The notes below the pieces were generated by a model, which saw nothing but the letters and a program-made list of their open reading frames with translations, made no database searches and had not been told where the DNA came from. Position numbers and translations under genes: made by a program. From Alectoria sarmentosa (lineage: Eukaryota; Ascomycota; Lecanoromycetes; Lecanorales; Parmeliaceae), in contig WOGZ01000280.1 in assembly GCA_009733775.1 (NCBI GenBank), forward strand, positions 1 through 43,981: 43,981 nt of DNA, given 5' to 3'. Below are positions 41,820 to 43,981 of this stretch, piece after piece. The stretch's first letter is position 1, and each line of letters begins with the position of its first letter.

Positions 41820-43004
41820 GTCTAAAAAGATTGGCGGCAAGTGAAAAATTGTGAAATTGTTGACGACAATATTTGAGCTAAGGCCTGAATGATGAGTGGA
41901 AACAGTGCGATGTCGCTCATATATAGTCGTTTTCTACGTCAAGGAAGTCTTGGTCAGGATCTTGCAGAGCTAAAGCCAGCTCAACGTAGAACGCATAGTA
42001 TTCCTGCCTCGGGAAAGTCCGGGTCCTTTGTTTTTTTTCCTTTTTTCCCTCAATATCCGGTGGTCAGCGATACAGTCATGCGATTACGCATGCAAGGTAG
42101 GTAGACGTCTCCTTTGTCAATGAATTCTGAAATCACGATCTTGCAGAGCTGACGCCAGCTAAGCATAGAACGCGGTTTTCTTGTTTTTTCAACATTCGTT
42201 GGGATAGTAATCTAATCATGCAGTCATGGTTGCAGGCTAACCACGCATAAATCACATCCGAAACAAGTACGAGGCATTTAAAATGAAATTTATTTTGGTT
42301 TGGTGGGGCATTGTCATGCAGGTGCATTTGGTGAAGGTAAGACTGAACGCCGTGCATTTGCATGAATGTATCTGTCATCATTGTGTAACTGCAGATTGCA
42401 GTCTCATAATGCGAAGGTCAATGAAACAAAATTTCAACAAATCTCATGAAGAGACGGAGGACATAACGTTCGATGAGTTACAGTTGTTGGTTTTCTAAAG
42501 CGCTCAGGCAAACGGCTGACGGAGCCCGAGAATGAAATTGCTTACGAAGAAAATCAAAACAAGCTTCTTATGCCAAGTACTCTGTATAACAGAAGGTCGA
42601 CGTACAAAAATGTCTTTCAAATGTCACATTTCTAACCTTTTGACGTTATGAGATCACTTGAAGAATCGGGATCGAGCTTTCGTAAAATGGTTGATAAAGC
42701 TCCTTTCTCACGTCAGTGTGGTGACATTTTGACGTTCTTTCGTTACATTCGCTTTCAACGACATTGTAGTGAAGCTTCAGGAACACGTCACGGCGATCTT
42801 AATATGTATCTCCAAGATGCTTGATAATGATTCAAGATTCGATACTGGAGCAAGCGCTAGCTATGCTCTTCGGCGAATAAGTTCAAGAAAGACTAACATC
42901 CGTCTCCGTGCAGTCACAGCAAGTAACCACAAACTTCGCGTGAAAACTACTTAAATGCTGATAGCTTTAACGTATGTGGTCAGCAACTAGGCGAAGGGTG
43001 ACAC
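41820..43004. other. Intergenic with a 37-bp direct repeat
   Basis: The first part is the promoter side of the secreted-protein gene. A direct repeat of 37 bp lies at 41958-41994 and 42137-42173 (32 of 37 positions agree; both contain atcttgcagagct and tagaacgc), offset 179 bp. No gene is supported in the rest. Small frames at 42133-42498 and 42769-42954 have no coding features. Confidence 0.45.
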
Positions 43005-43540
43005 TCACGACTTAGTACACTTTTCGATAACCCGCGCCGTAAAGGCCCATCTCAGACAAGGATTCTGGAAATAAGTGCTTGATGAGTACATGATTGCGAA
43101 AGCATCGTTGCTGCAACCTTGAACAGTCTTCTTATCAAGAGTGAAAGCAGAAACTTGGCAGATGGGACCACCACTGTTGTATTTCTCCGTGTCAGCATCG
43201 TTGTTTCAGGGGGAGCACGAAAGTCCCGTGACAATGTTTTGAGGCACTCAATTGGCTTGAACAAAGACAAAGTGGGCTGGAAAGTACGAACCAGTATCCA
43301 GCGCCCCTAAAGCTGCTTTGCGAGATGAAGAGAGAAGAAACGAAAATAGAAAGTCAATTAACAGTGACGCAATTGCAGCCGTGAAAGGTTTCGACGTTGA
43401 AATCGATGCCGTTGATGAGACTATACAAGGTCACATCTGTCTCTATCTGTTCCCTTTCAGAAACAGTCTTTATTAACTCATCTTCAGCTACATCTAGGCA
43501 TCTTAAAACCACATCGCAAAATCTTTCGCTTATAAAATTA
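43005..43540 (-). pseudogene. Possible decayed cysteine-containing gene
   Basis: Two protein-like minus-strand stretches are seen. From about 43540 to 43368 one frame reads FCDVVLRCLDVAEDELIKTV, then LINGIDFNVETFHGCNCVTV and a stop, with no start codon. From about 43190 to the stop at 43005 another reads KYNSGGPICQVSAFTLDKKT, then VQGCSNDAFAIMYSSSTYF, then NPCLRW and EKCTKS, with four Cys. The 170 bases between them hold stops in these frames and no clear GT..AG pair that joins them. The C-terminal part looks like a small secreted protein, but no signal peptide remains. It is either a broken gene or one with exons not resolved here. Confidence 0.3.
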
Positions 43541-43599
43541 GGCTATTTTCGTGCAAATAACTTTATAATTAAAAACTATCAAAATAAAACTCATTTTAA

Positions 43600-43981
43600 G
43601 TAGCGCCTCGATTTAATTAATTAAAAAAACCTCGATCGCTAAAAGTTAACAGAAAATAAATCTTATTTTACAAAATAAAATTCTAAATTTTAAAAAATTT
43701 TATTTTAAATTATTGTCACGATTCGAAAATTCGTCTTTATTAAAAATTTTAAATTATATTTATTTTAATAATTTAAGTGTTATTTTCACTCGAATTATTT
43801 AAAATTTAATTTAAAACGTTTAAATACGTTTTATTTCAATTAATTAAATATCGCGTTAATTAAATTTAATTTAACGTTTAAATTATAAAAGATATTTAAA
43901 CGTATAATTTTTTTTTTTTTTTTTTTTTTACGTTCGTTTTATATAATATATTTAATTTATAATTATTAAATATTATTTTAA
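43600..43981. repeat. RIP-degraded AT-rich block (right edge)
   Basis: AT content rises sharply from about 43500-43600. It holds the start of another LTR copy at 43714 and, before it, about 110 bases of unclassified A/T sequence. Confidence 0.75.
43714..43981. mobile_element. LTR copy running off the window
   Basis: It begins TGTCACGATTCGAAAA, the reverse complement of the right end of the LTR at 33501, and continues with ttttcactcgaattattt and attaattaaatatcgcgtt in the same order as the inverted LTR at 33078-33342. It still holds the internal piece that the nested copy lacks. At least 268 bp are present. Whether a complete element follows is not visible. Confidence 0.7.

Noticed and set aside
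1..43981. tRNA, 5S rRNA or CRISPR array
   Set aside because: No cloverleaf with TTCGAAT-type arm and matching acceptor was found by eye, no rRNA-like stretch, and the tandem repeats lack spacer structure.

Overview
The window looks like a nuclear contig of a filamentous ascomycete (Pezizomycotina, probably Dothideomycetes or Leotiomycetes; the class is inference). Introns are short (about 49-133 nt) with GT..AG ends and CTRAC-like branch sites. Genes belong to families typical of these fungi: F-box/LRR, 2EXR-like, DUF6604, an aminoglycoside-phosphotransferase-fold protein, a short-chain dehydrogenase, a GH30 glycosidase and a small secreted protein. Extremely AT-rich blocks (1-1220, about 25850-33500, about 43600-43981) have almost no CA/TG dinucleotides but keep CG, the signature of repeat-induced point mutation (RIP). 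The genome is therefore compartmentalised into gene islands and RIP-destroyed repeat blocks.

Layout. Positions 1-1220 are RIP-degraded repeat. 1221-2344 hold an unusual array of five small hairpins and a decayed Pro-rich gene whose three stops are all consistent with C-to-T change. 2653-4241 is a two-exon F-box gene (-). 4439-8673 is a large decayed gene (+) that would encode about 1250 residues; at least five frameshifts and three in-frame stops break it, but three introns are still recognisable. 9815-12447 is an intact four-exon gene (+) of unknown function, 817 aa. 13814-14950 is a class I methyltransferase gene (+) broken by two apparent frameshifts in homopolymer or G-rich sequence. 16835-17896 is a three-exon 2EXR/F-box-like gene (-). 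18047-18600 holds two tandem, diverged remnants of a RecQ-type helicase C-terminal region (-). 19806-20615 is an SDR (-), and 21387-22075 a probable decayed gene (-). 22477-24475 is a secreted GH30 enzyme (+).

The central AT block contains another copy of the repeat found at the left edge, then a complete but RIP-destroyed LTR retroelement (27976-33501). Its right LTR is interrupted by an inverted solo LTR of the same family. Both insertions are flanked by 5-bp duplications that match once C-to-T change is allowed for. The island resumes abruptly at the LTR edge with a DUF6604 gene (33695-36356, +). It continues with an ankyrin remnant, a previously easy-to-miss 57-aa cysteine-rich ORF (37806-37979, -), an APH-fold kinase-like gene (38647-40044, +), a secreted protein (41028-41819, -) and a possible decayed cysteine-rich gene (43005-43540, -). 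A fourth copy of the LTR starts at 43714 and runs off the window.

No operon-like or biosynthetic cluster logic is visible: neighbours look functionally unrelated. What stands out is the density of broken genes in GC-normal DNA between RIP blocks, the nested LTR record, the RecQ remnants, the hairpin array and the small cysteine-rich ORF. No tRNA, rRNA or CRISPR was found by eye.
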